A DNA stretch of 7,781 nt from Candidatus Sigynarchaeota archaeon (GCA_030587505.1 JAUQYY010000042.1:1-7781); one strand, 5' to 3'; counted from the stretch's first letter, positions 1 through 5,399 are shown. Notes: generated from the letters alone by a model not told the origin. A program made the numbers and translations.

Positions 1-1
1 T

Positions 2-67
2 CGTGAGGGAATGGAAGCTCCCTGCGAATACGTAAACGATCCGAGCAAATGCAGATTAACTATGTGA
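2..67 (+). CDS. 3' end of an unidentified gene (partial)
   Basis: This frame is open from the window edge to a TGA at 65-67 and encodes about 21 residues ending CEYVNDPSKCRLTM. It is the only plus-strand frame that runs this far; frame 1 stops at 4-6 and frame 3 at 33-35. A run of seven T at 89-95, in a pyrimidine-rich stretch, follows closely and looks like a transcription stop. Two cysteines eight residues apart could be a metal or disulfide pair, but too little is visible to name a family. Support is the reading frame plus the T-tract only; the stretch could be non-coding. Confidence 0.4.
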   Translation, partial: REGMEAPCEYVNDPSKCRLTM

Positions 68-77
68 ACACAGCCCA

Positions 78-95
78 CTTCTTTTCTCTTTTTTT
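78..95 (+). terminator. T-rich terminator after the partial gene
   Basis: A pyrimidine-rich stretch ending in seven T (89-95) begins about 11 bases after the TGA at 65-67. Archaeal RNA polymerase commonly stops at T-runs without needing a hairpin, so this is a reasonable end for the upstream transcript. No convincing stem precedes it. Confidence 0.45.
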
Positions 96-168
96 ACCCT
101 GCGGGAGGAAAGATTTCCACGGTGAGTTCAAAGATTTCACTTGGAAGTTTTTGATTAAGTATATTTAG

Positions 169-343
169 CCCATTTTTCGCACATTTGTGAATCCTACAGT
201 GGTATCTGCGGGCTCTCCGGAGAATTAGCCCCGTTAAACCCGTAGACTCACAAGAACGGTTTGGGAGACCTCCGCAAGGTAAGTCTCCACGTTGAGAGGG
301 CCCCAGCTCCGCTGAGAACCTCGCAGAATCTGCGAAAAATGGG
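169..343 (+). mobile_element. 175-bp terminal-inverted-repeat element, copy 1 (MITE-like)
   Basis: The left end (169-192) starts CCCATTTTTCGCA and the right end (321-343) finishes with its exact 13-base reverse complement, TGCGAAAAATGGG. The inverted match continues imperfectly to about 24 bases. Just inside each outer arm is a small hairpin of the form TTCGCA-N4/5-TGYGAA: loop CATT at the left (end A), and the odd palindrome TCGCAGA-T-TCTGCGA at the right (end B, read inward). The interior (193-320) has no convincing ORF. It is GC-rich and foldable: TCTCCGGAGA at 214-223 inside GGGCT/AGCCC (210-214/227-231), CCGTT/AACGG (231-235/255-259), and GGAGAC/GTCTCC (264-269/283-288). The flanks TTTAG and TTTAA are only a degenerate target duplication. 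Copy 2 at 4999-5171 shares both ends but not the interior. The element lies 77 bp upstream of the methyltransferase start. A non-autonomous transposon is the simplest reading; a structured RNA gene is the alternative. Confidence 0.72.
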
Positions 344-420
344 TTTAAGAATAGAAAAATTAAAGAGTTAGCTGCGTGCAAATCCTAGTAATATTTCTAT
401 TCACATGGGTGTGAACAGAA

Positions 421-1209
421 TTGGGAAAAAACTTTGACCAAGCTCTGAGAGAGTACCTGAAACCCCTGGAAGGCTTCGACAATTACCAGAACTGGTGGGA
501 CTGGTACAAGAACACCGAGGAAAGAGTGCAACTGTACCTCAAACACCTGGGGGAGTACCTGCCAAAGGTTTCCAAGCTCAGAATCCTGGACCTGGGCTGC
601 GGAGCCGGAGGCGTCTGCGTATCCTTTGCTAACAGACGGAACAGGGTAGTTGGGCTTGATCTTGATAAGAAGCTCATCAAACTCACAAGCATTAATGTCA
701 ACGACTCAGAAGACGATTTCCCACCCCACGGCGGGGTAAGTGAAATTCTTGCCAGCGGGATTCGTCTCCCGTTTAAAGACGAAACTTTTGATCTGGTGGT
801 CTGCAACGATGTGATTGAGCATCTGGATGAGCAGGAGGAACTGGTACGCGAGATTTACCGTGTGTTAAAGGTGGGTGGATACCTTTACCTCACAACCCCT
901 AACAAAAGATACCCTGTTGAATCACACACGGGGCTTTTCGGCATCACGCTGCTACCCAAGCCGTTGGCTGATGTTTTCATACGTATGTCCGGACTCGGGA
1001 CGAGCTTCCCGGTCAGGCTTGTTTCCTACGAGAATCTCATCCGCCTGCTTCTCTCGGTTAAGTTTCAGTCGGTTATCAACTCTCCGAAGTGGGACAAGTA
1101 CCTGCCGAACAGCGGTGTTATGAGAATAATAAGAAGAATCCGAATCCTTGAGTGGATCTTCAACCTGTTCACTCCTATGTACACCGTTCTCAGCAGAAAG
1201 GTTAAATAG
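421..1209 (+). CDS. class I SAM-dependent methyltransferase (Methyltransf_11 type)
   Basis: This 262-residue protein has the hallmarks of a Rossmann-fold methyltransferase that uses S-adenosylmethionine. Motif I, LDLGCGAGG, is at residues 56-64. The acidic ribose-binding loop GLDLD is at 78-82, LPFKDETFDLVVCNDVIEHL at 116-135, and YRVLKVGGYLYLTTPNK at 146-162. The N-terminal 50 residues are aromatic-rich and the last 100 form a variable cap that should set the substrate. No substrate is readable; the UbiE/COQ5-like class includes quinone, lipid and sugar methylases. The TTG start is the first possible in-frame codon, because TGA lies in frame at 412-414; GGTG at 408-411 is a fair ribosome site. 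The 5' region abuts the inverted-repeat element, whose outer flank TTTAAGAATA (344-353) may supply the TATA box. The gene may be co-transcribed with the inositol phosphate synthase 92 bp downstream. Confidence 0.9.
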   Translation: MGKNFDQALREYLKPLEGFDNYQNWWDWYKNTEERVQLYLKHLGEYLPKVSKLRILDLGCGAGGVCVSFANRRNRVVGLDLDKKLIKLTSINVNDSEDDFPPHGGVSEILASGIRLPFKDETFDLVVCNDVIEHLDEQEELVREIYRVLKVGGYLYLTTPNKRYPVESHTGLFGITLLPKPLADVFIRMSGLGTSFPVRLVSYENLIRLLLSVKFQSVINSPKWDKYLPNSGVMRIIRRIRILEWIFNLFTPMYTVLSRKVK

Positions 1210-1291
1210 TTCGCATTTTTCGATGCTGGCAAGCGCTTTTGAGTTAATGATTTAAGCTCCAAGGAGTAGAAGAAAGTAAACAAAAACAGAG

Positions 1292-1296
1292 GGTGA
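1292..1296 (+). promoter_or_regulatory. ribosome binding site that sets the ino1 start
   Basis: GGTGA matches the archaeal anti-Shine-Dalgarno and lies five bases before ATG 1302. It overlaps the alternative GTG start at 1293, which argues for the shorter, 352-residue protein. Confidence 0.7.
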
Positions 1297-1301
1297 GTTC
1301 A

Positions 1302-2360
1302 ATGCCCAGGATCAGAATAGGAATAGTAGGGGTAGGTGACTGCTGCTCCTCTCTTGTTCAAGGAATTAGCTCATACAAGAATGGAGACTTTGTGGGAATA
1401 AGGTTTCACGACTTCGGAGGTTACAGGCCCAGCGACATAGAGTTCACCGCGGCCTTCGACATTGACTCCCTAAAGGTGGGAAAGGACCTGTCAGAGGCGA
1501 TCTTCGCGGAAACAAACCGCTACGGAAAAGTGGCTGACGTCGAGCACCTCGGGGTAACCGTTCAAAAGGGAGAGGTTCATGACGGCGTCGGAGAATATCT
1601 GCGTGACCAGATAAAGGTGGATGAGCGGCCAAGCGTGAACGTGGCAGAGGAGCTGAAAAGAACAAAAACAGAGATAGTCATAAACTTCCTCCCAACCGGT
1701 GCGATACAGGCGTCCAGGTGGTACGCGGAGCAGGCGATCAGTGCGGGATGCGCATTCATCAACGCAACCACCACCGAGATCGCTAGTAGCAGAGAGTGGG
1801 CCAGGCGATTCGAAGAAGCAAAGCTCCCCCTGGTTGGGGATGATGTCATGGACCAGATAGGCGCAACAATCCTGCACAAATCGTTGCTGGAATTCCTTGT
1901 TCAGCGGGGTGTAAAAATAGATGAAACCTACCAGCTTGACATCGGAGGAGGCACCGAATCCCTGAACACGCTTGAAAAGGCGAGAGGCGACATCAAAAGG
2001 GAGGTTAAGAGGAGAATCATTCAGGCGTCTGTGCCCTACGAGGTGCCGATCATAGCGGGAACCACCGATTACGTTGATTTTATGAAAAACGCTAGGGACT
2101 CCTACTTCTGGATAAGGGGAAGATACTTCAACAACACGCCCATAACAATCGACATAACTCTGAGAACCGTTGACGCACCTAACTCGTCGTCAATACTGAT
2201 TGACGTGATACGCGGAGTCAAAATAGCTCTCGACAGAAACGTTTACGGAACAATAGACACACTCTGCGCGTACGGATTCAAGAAACCGCCCAAGCCCTTC
2301 TCACTAACTGAAACAGAAAAAATGATAAACGAGTACATAGAAGGAAAGAGAACCAAGTAA
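1302..2360 (+). CDS. ino1: myo-inositol-1-phosphate synthase
   Basis: This is a 352-residue NAD-dependent enzyme converting glucose 6-phosphate to 1L-myo-inositol 1-phosphate, the precursor of archaeal inositol phospholipids and of di-myo-inositol phosphate. The dinucleotide motif GIVGVGDCCSS is at residues 7-17. Family signatures follow: NFLPTGAIQASRWYAEQA at 128-145, GDDVMDQIGATI at 179-190, ETYQLDIGGGTESLNTLE at 208-225, DIKREVK at 230-236 and DAPNSSS at 291-297. Length fits the short prokaryotic type (mycobacterial and archaeal enzymes are about 360-390 residues). ATG 1302 is chosen because GGTGA (1292-1296) sits five bases before it; the in-frame GTG at 1293 lies inside that site. In many bacterial and archaeal homologs I recall GDDxKSQ.GAT; here Lys-Ser is replaced by Met-Asp, while the two lysines of the downstream KxxxK motif remain. 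Convergent with the UbiA gene. Confidence 0.93.
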   Translation: MPRIRIGIVGVGDCCSSLVQGISSYKNGDFVGIRFHDFGGYRPSDIEFTAAFDIDSLKVGKDLSEAIFAETNRYGKVADVEHLGVTVQKGEVHDGVGEYLRDQIKVDERPSVNVAEELKRTKTEIVINFLPTGAIQASRWYAEQAISAGCAFINATTTEIASSREWARRFEEAKLPLVGDDVMDQIGATILHKSLLEFLVQRGVKIDETYQLDIGGGTESLNTLEKARGDIKREVKRRIIQASVPYEVPIIAGTTDYVDFMKNARDSYFWIRGRYFNNTPITIDITLRTVDAPNSSSILIDVIRGVKIALDRNVYGTIDTLCAYGFKKPPKPFSLTETEKMINEYIEGKRTK

Positions 2361-2393
2361 TGGTACGTGACTGAGCGCTGAGAGGATTCTCTA

Positions 2394-2418
2394 TTTTTGG
2401 TTTTTAAACCCCCTTTTT
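2394..2418 (+). terminator. T-tract terminator after ino1
   Basis: Three runs of five T (2394-2398, 2401-2405, 2414-2418) start 33 bases after the ino1 stop. A weak AGAG/CTCT stem lies just before them (2381-2392). The arrangement suits archaeal T-tract termination ahead of the convergent UbiA gene. The minus strand here has no T-run, so the site probably serves only ino1. Confidence 0.5.
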
Positions 2419-2520
2419 CTTAATTATCATTGTATCATCGTTTGTTCGCTTTCCGCACCTGTTCTGTGGTATTTCTGGGGAAAGTGTTCTATGCCTATGT
2501 TTTTATGTGGGTTGTTGCGG

Positions 2521-3435
2521 CTAAACCATAATTATTGTTGCTATCAGGAGGGTTACACCCCACGCAATTAGGATGATTGGCTGTACTTTTAGCTGATACA
2601 GGTAGATTCTGTACACAGAGAACCAGGGCATATAGACGATAATGTTTACCACCTGAATGGTGACGAGGAGAAGAACCAGCAGCCAATCGATTTTGAGGTA
2701 CCATCCAAACACAACCGTTCCGATGAGGCCTACAGTAGCGAACGCTAAAAAGAAGTACCTCCCGTTCTTCCATGAGCGGAGATGCACTGCGGTGGTTTTG
2801 ATTCCTAGGTCCCTGTCAATGAAGTAGTCTCCGAGTAGGTTTTGCATCTGGAACAGGCAGGACACCACGAAGAAGCCGACGGCGAAGAAGTAGGCGGTCT
2901 GGTTGAGTGTACCGCCGTAGGCGGTGGTTCCGATGAGAATTAGCAGCGATCCCAGGAACAGTCCGTGGGACACTATATCCAGTATGGGTCTTTTCTTGAG
3001 CCTGACTGGTGGAACCGAGTAGAGGAACCCCAGCGCTGCGCAAGTGATTGAGAAGAGGAATCCTAAGAGTCCTCCGATGTAGGAGAAGAAGGCAACGGCT
3101 GCCATGGCTAGTAGGATGCTAAATAAAATTGCCTCGTTTTTGGTTATGAAGCCTCTTGCCACGAGGTTGCTTGTTTTGCCTGCGCTTATGTCTTCCTGTA
3201 TGTCGAATGCGTTGTTTATGGAGAAGAAGGAGCCTGTGAGCAGAAAGGCGAAGACGCCGAGGGGTAGAATCTGTATGAAAATGTTGAACGTGACTTGGAA
3301 TATGTTTTGGAACTGTCCGGGATTGAACGTTGTCGCCCACCCGATGATCACCAGACTGGTCCAGCCAGCGATATTGCTCATTCGACAGTTTTGAAAGAGG
3401 TGTTTTATCTTAATTAGTTTGGTGCTGCTAAACAT
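2521..3435 (-). CDS. UbiA-family prenyltransferase
   Basis: A 304-residue, very hydrophobic protein with about eight to nine membrane helices, the normal size and architecture of the UbiA superfamily. These enzymes join a polyprenyl diphosphate to an acceptor in the membrane. The first aspartate motif is NNAFDIQED at residues 74-82, where families usually show NDxxDxxxD; the second motif position is Asn here. The second motif is DYFIDRDLG at 203-211. Between them, the cytosolic segment YSVPPVRLKKRPILD (139-153) is also typical. The ATG is backed by AGGTGA (plus-strand 3442-3447) seven bases upstream. Possible roles include digeranylgeranylglyceryl phosphate synthase (ether lipids) or prenylation of a quinone or aromatic precursor; the sequence alone does not decide. 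It converges on ino1 with a 160-bp T-rich spacer. Confidence 0.88.
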   Translation of the reverse strand: MFSSTKLIKIKHLFQNCRMSNIAGWTSLVIIGWATTFNPGQFQNIFQVTFNIFIQILPLGVFAFLLTGSFFSINNAFDIQEDISAGKTSNLVARGFITKNEAILFSILLAMAAVAFFSYIGGLLGFLFSITCAALGFLYSVPPVRLKKRPILDIVSHGLFLGSLLILIGTTAYGGTLNQTAYFFAVGFFVVSCLFQMQNLLGDYFIDRDLGIKTTAVHLRSWKNGRYFFLAFATVGLIGTVVFGWYLKIDWLLVLLLVTIQVVNIIVYMPWFSVYRIYLYQLKVQPIILIAWGVTLLIATIIMV

Positions 3436-3474
3436 AAGTACTCACCTAAAACGTGGGAGAATGTTTTTGGATTC

Positions 3475-3481
3475 TATTTAA
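3475..3481 (-). promoter_or_regulatory. TATA-like box for the UbiA gene
   Basis: On the minus strand this reads TTAAATA, preceded by AAAAGG, a passable BRE. A start site about 26 bases downstream falls near 3452, giving a leader of about 17 bases that contains the AGGTGA site before ATG 3435. Assigned on spacing and composition only. Confidence 0.4.
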
Positions 3482-3555
3482 CCTTTTACAGTTGCCTTTT
3501 AGTAAGGGTTTAGTGATACCAATTTAATTTAATCTTTATGGCTTTGATGGAGGGG

Positions 3556-3590
3556 TGTTGTAGGTGCTTAAATTGTTGTAGTTGCTTATA
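3556..3590. repeat. 17-bp imperfect tandem direct repeat
   Basis: TGTTGTAGGTGCTTAAA (3556-3572) and TGTTGTAGTTGCTTATA (3574-3590) match at 15 of 17 positions with an 18-bp period. The second unit runs into the perfect palindrome CTTATATAAG (3585-3594). This lies in the AT-rich spacer upstream of the UbiA gene. A paired site with a period near two helical turns could bind a regulator, or it may be a chance tandem duplication. Confidence 0.5.
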
Positions 3591-3611
3591 TAAGTTCTGA
3601 TAAAAAGTGGA

Positions 3612-3661
3612 TTATATTAATTGACTGGTTATATTAAAATAAGAGATTATAAATTATAAAA
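3612..3661. repeat. AT-rich short direct repeats
   Basis: TTATATTAA occurs at 3612-3620 and again at 3629-3637 (17-bp period). It is followed by back-to-back ATTATAAA units at 3646-3661. No gene is visible in 3436-3693 apart from the promoter and repeats listed. The stretch is strongly AT-rich and may be easily melted. Confidence 0.4.
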
Positions 3662-3693
3662 TTTGTTGAATTATTCTCACGTCACTTTTCTGT

Positions 3694-3897
3694 TTAAACC
3701 TCGTACAGAGCTAAGAGTTCTTCTGATATTTTTAATGATTCAACGATACTTTGAGTGCTTTCTATTTCCCTCTCTAATATCTCCGTGATCTTTTTTATTC
3801 CGTCTGCGAGGAGCAATGCTCTGTCATACCATCCCTTCTCGAGAGCAAACTTTAGGCTCTCGGACATGTTTATCAGGGAAATCGCTTTGGCTATCAT
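3694..3897 (-). CDS. small helical protein of unknown function
   Basis: From ATG 3895-3897 this encodes 67 residues, predicted all-helical and mildly acidic. The central GWYDRALLLADGIKKITEIL (residues 23-42) resembles a TPR- or HEPN-like helix pair in general character, but no diagnostic motif (for example HEPN RxxxxH) is present, so no function is assigned. The longer reading from TTG 3933 adds 12 residues. I prefer the ATG because GGGGTG lies five bases before it, and because the TATA box at 3948-3955 predicts a transcription start near 3925, downstream of the TTG. It stands alone in its transcription unit, divergent from the 4288 gene. A clean promoter, a good ribosome site and a non-random protein composition argue that it is real. 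Confidence 0.68.
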   Translation of the reverse strand: MIAKAISLINMSESLKFALEKGWYDRALLLADGIKKITEILEREIESTQSIVESLKISEELLALYEV

Positions 3898-3947
3898 GAC
3901 ACCACCCCAAGCGTCTTGGGCTTTATTTTTCAATTAAGGACGGAGAG

Positions 3948-3955
3948 TATATAAA
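3948..3955 (-). promoter_or_regulatory. TATA box for the 67-residue gene
   Basis: The minus strand reads TTTATATA, close to the archaeal consensus. Transcription starting about 26 bases downstream (near 3925) gives a leader of about 28 bases holding the GGGGTG ribosome site before ATG 3897. It also rules against the upstream TTG start at 3933. Confidence 0.62.
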
Positions 3956-4069
3956 TCTTTTTGTTGTACTACTACACAATAAACCAAGCATCGGGTTGTA
4001 AACGCTAACAATCCGCCTCCCTCAACGGGATGAATCATAAGGAGAGGAAAGTACACAGAAATTCATTCA

Positions 4070-4105
4070 CCGGCTTAAAATTCCGTGGCCTGAATGCTAA
4101 GTCGG
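4070..4105 (+). other. possible hairpin in the 3937-4287 spacer
   Basis: CCGGCTTA (4070-4077) and TAAGTCGG (4098-4105) can form an eight-pair stem with one G-U pair and a 20-base loop. The surrounding 350-bp spacer separates two divergent genes. Apart from this, the minus-strand TATA box and a T-rich TATA-like stretch near 4237-4247, I see no gene in it. The hairpin could belong to a leader or small RNA, or be chance. Confidence 0.25.
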
Positions 4106-4287
4106 AACCTTTATTAGCTGTGTTATAACTCGGAAGGGTTGCGGTATGCGGAAAGCTTTAGTTTCTCGGAAGCCTCTTCAATGTTTTCACTGAGACGGGA
4201 GGAAAGCTACTGGTGTAACATCCTCATCTCACACACTTTTTTTAGTGAAACTATTATCAAAGGATTTAAAGGAAAGGTGGGAAAAAC

Positions 4288-4851
4288 TTGTTTCTGTCAA
4301 AGAAGAGTAAAGCGTTGAAAGGGAGTCATCGGGACAGAACCGAATACATTGAGAACATGACCAAAATCCTGTTTGAGGAAGTCTCCAGCATCAACCGCCG
4401 GTTAAAAATCCTAGAGCAGCAAATGAAAACCATAATTCAAGAAGTATATGGTTTCAGGAAGCTCAAGCCCGACTACATTGATATCGAGAAAGAGGAAGCT
4501 ACTCTTCCGCAGACTCCCGAAATCGATGACAGGAACGGCGACACTGAATCCTCAACAGTTATAGGAAACTTCCTCCAACCCCTTTCGAGAGAGCCTTCCC
4601 CTCCCTCAGACGACTTTTCCTCACCGTCTCTGTCCCACACTCCTGAACGGGACGTAGCCACTCTCTCCTCTCTGAGCTTTACTCCCTCCCCTACCGAATC
4701 CGCACATCCTCCAACACCCACCTTTCCTGGCCCCTCTCCTAATGAGGAAAGAGAGGAGTCGGAACAAAAAGATGCAATATACCACCTAATACCCAGAGTT
4801 AAGCTCGCGACCAAAAACAGCTCTAATCGGCCAGTAACAACCGAAGATTGA
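4288..4851 (+). CDS. coiled-coil protein with Pro/Ser/Thr-rich tail, unknown function
   Basis: A 187-residue soluble protein. Residues 1-20 are strongly basic. Residues about 20-56 form an amphipathic helix with heptad-like spacing (LFEEVSSINRRLKILEQQMK at 28-47), likely a short coiled coil. From about 73 to 152 it is low-complexity, rich in Pro, Ser, Thr and Glu, probably disordered. The final 35 residues include a hydrophobic patch, AIYHLIPRVKL. There is no signal peptide, membrane helix or catalytic motif. The TTG start is supported by AAAGGTGG ending seven bases upstream. A T-rich stretch at 4237-4247 is at a workable TATA distance. The tail makes the plus strand markedly pyrimidine-rich at 4580-4740, which opens a false ORF on the other strand. 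The family is not recognised. Confidence 0.65.
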   Translation: MFLSKKSKALKGSHRDRTEYIENMTKILFEEVSSINRRLKILEQQMKTIIQEVYGFRKLKPDYIDIEKEEATLPQTPEIDDRNGDTESSTVIGNFLQPLSREPSPPSDDFSSPSLSHTPERDVATLSSLSFTPSPTESAHPPTPTFPGPSPNEEREESEQKDAIYHLIPRVKLATKNSSNRPVTTED

Positions 4852-4918
4852 TGGCGGATTGATGCGATCTCCCACACCGAGTGTTTCGAGTAGAGGGTGC
4901 ATACTTTCAGTTTCCTCA

Positions 4919-4923
4919 TTTTT
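4919..4923 (+). terminator. T-run after the coiled-coil gene
   Basis: Five T about 68 bases after the stop at 4851, within a T-rich context (4903-4929) and without a stem. A weak candidate for an archaeal T-tract stop. Confidence 0.25.
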
Positions 4924-4992
4924 AGCTTTGAGTTCTAGGGGGAAATTTCTCTCATGATAACACTCCAAGCGATTTTAAGAGTGTGAGTTTCC

Positions 4993-4998
4993 TTTTAA
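4993..4998 (+). repeat. target-site duplication, left of copy 2
   Basis: TTTTAA directly abuts the first base of the inverted-repeat element at 4999 and recurs as TTTTAA right after its last base (5172-5177). A perfect 6-bp direct repeat at both borders is what a cut-and-paste transposition leaves. With AT-rich flanks, a chance match is possible. Confidence 0.55.
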
Positions 4999-5171
4999 CC
5001 CATTTTTCGCAGATTCTGCGAAGTTCTTCGGGTCCTTGTATTCTTCTCGGTATACTGAGCGACATTCGCGCGTTTATCTCGGCGAGACATAGCGAGATTT
5101 TCGAAACATCCGCCGTGATTGTTGAATAGTCTCAAATATTACAAAAGCATTCACAAATGTGCGAAAATGGG
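4999..5171 (-). mobile_element. 173-bp terminal-inverted-repeat element, copy 2 (MITE-like, inverted)
   Basis: The ends match copy 1 but in reverse order. The left end (4999-5022) is end B: outer arm CCCATTT, then the perfect odd palindrome TTCGCAGA-T-TCTGCGAA. The right end (5149-5171) is end A: TTCACAAATGTGCGAA, then AATGGG, with one T/A fewer in the arm than copy 1. Length differs from copy 1 by 2 bp. Beyond the ends, little of the 126-bp interior aligns with copy 1, apart from a GAAC-type stretch next to end B. It has its own hairpins: TCTCG-G-CGAGA at 5077-5087, ATCTCG/CGAGAT at 5076-5081/5093-5098, and near-palindromic CTCGGTATACTGAG at 5046-5059. No ORF is evident. A perfect TTTTAA repeat flanks it. 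No transposase is in the window, so any mobility would depend on an enzyme elsewhere. Confidence 0.75.
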
Positions 5172-5177
5172 TTTTAA
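5172..5177 (+). repeat. target-site duplication, right of copy 2
   Basis: TTTTAA, the partner of 4993-4998. It merges with the TATA-like run that follows, which suggests that insertion targeted a promoter-type AT sequence. Confidence 0.55.
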
Positions 5178-5178
5178 G

Positions 5179-5192
5179 TATATTTTTATATT
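5179..5192 (+). promoter_or_regulatory. TATA-like box upstream of the sORF/nfeD region
   Basis: TATATTTTTATATT lies seven bases outside the copy 2 element. A start about 26 bases from its centre falls near 5212, which would transcribe the 5242-5355 stretch and, with a leader of about 200 bases, the NfeD-like gene. It is the strongest TATA candidate before 5411. Confidence 0.45.
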
Positions 5193-5241
5193 CCTTGTGC
5201 ACATTAATTAACATAATAAACCATCACTTCGGAGAGAAGGA

Positions 5242-5355
5242 ATGTTAGGAGGCATGAGGGTAATCCGGAACCCGAAAACTGTTTCCGCAGAGGGCCCACG
5301 CCGCTTTGGCTGGTGTCGGTGCGTGTTAAAGTGCGCGCGTGGATGGCTTGAATGA
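5242..5355 (+). CDS. possible 37-residue basic, cysteine-containing protein
   Basis: An ATG at 5242 opens 37 codons to TGA 5353-5355. GGAG (5231-5234) lies seven bases upstream, and the TATA-like box at 5179-5192 predicts a transcript start about 30 bases before it. The peptide has eight Arg/Lys against two Glu, and a tight cysteine group, GWCRCVLKC, at residues 23-31. The underlying DNA is GC-rich compared with its flanks. The same DNA can fold: CCACGC with bulge then GC (5296-5304) pairs with GCGCGTGG (5335-5342). It could therefore be a structured RNA or leader of the NfeD gene rather than a coding sequence. An inner in-frame ATG at 5254 has AGGAGG only one base before it, which is too close. 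Confidence 0.28.
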   Translation: MLGGMRVIRNPKTVSAEGPRRFGWCRCVLKCARGWLE

Positions 5356-5399
5356 TGAATGACTATTCGTCTCTGTGCGGGTTGTTATCTCTTGGAGTT

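Noticed and set aside
169..343. Integron attC-like recombination site
   Set aside because: The size and palindromic ends are suggestive, but the outer borders lack the GTTRRRY and RYYYAAC core sites, and there is no integrase or cassette layout.
94..381. 95-codon minus-strand ORF across the copy 1 element
   Set aside because: It spans the whole terminal-repeat element including both ends, has no ribosome site that I can see and its peptide looks random; the frame is a by-product of GC-rich structured DNA.
3556..3661. CRISPR array
   Set aside because: The repeats are 9-17 bp, imperfect and nearly back to back, with no spacer-length gaps or cas genes.
3694..3897. HEPN domain antitoxin/toxin protein
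   Set aside because: Helix pattern and the WYDRALLLA segment are vaguely similar, but the RxxxxH catalytic motif and the usual length are absent, and no partner nucleotidyltransferase gene is adjacent.
4473..4919. 148-codon minus-strand ORF
   Set aside because: It lies opposite the coiled-coil gene; its Ser/Gly/Glu-rich peptide is the mirror of the pyrimidine-rich tail, and the plus-strand gene has a ribosome site and an ordered N-terminal helix.
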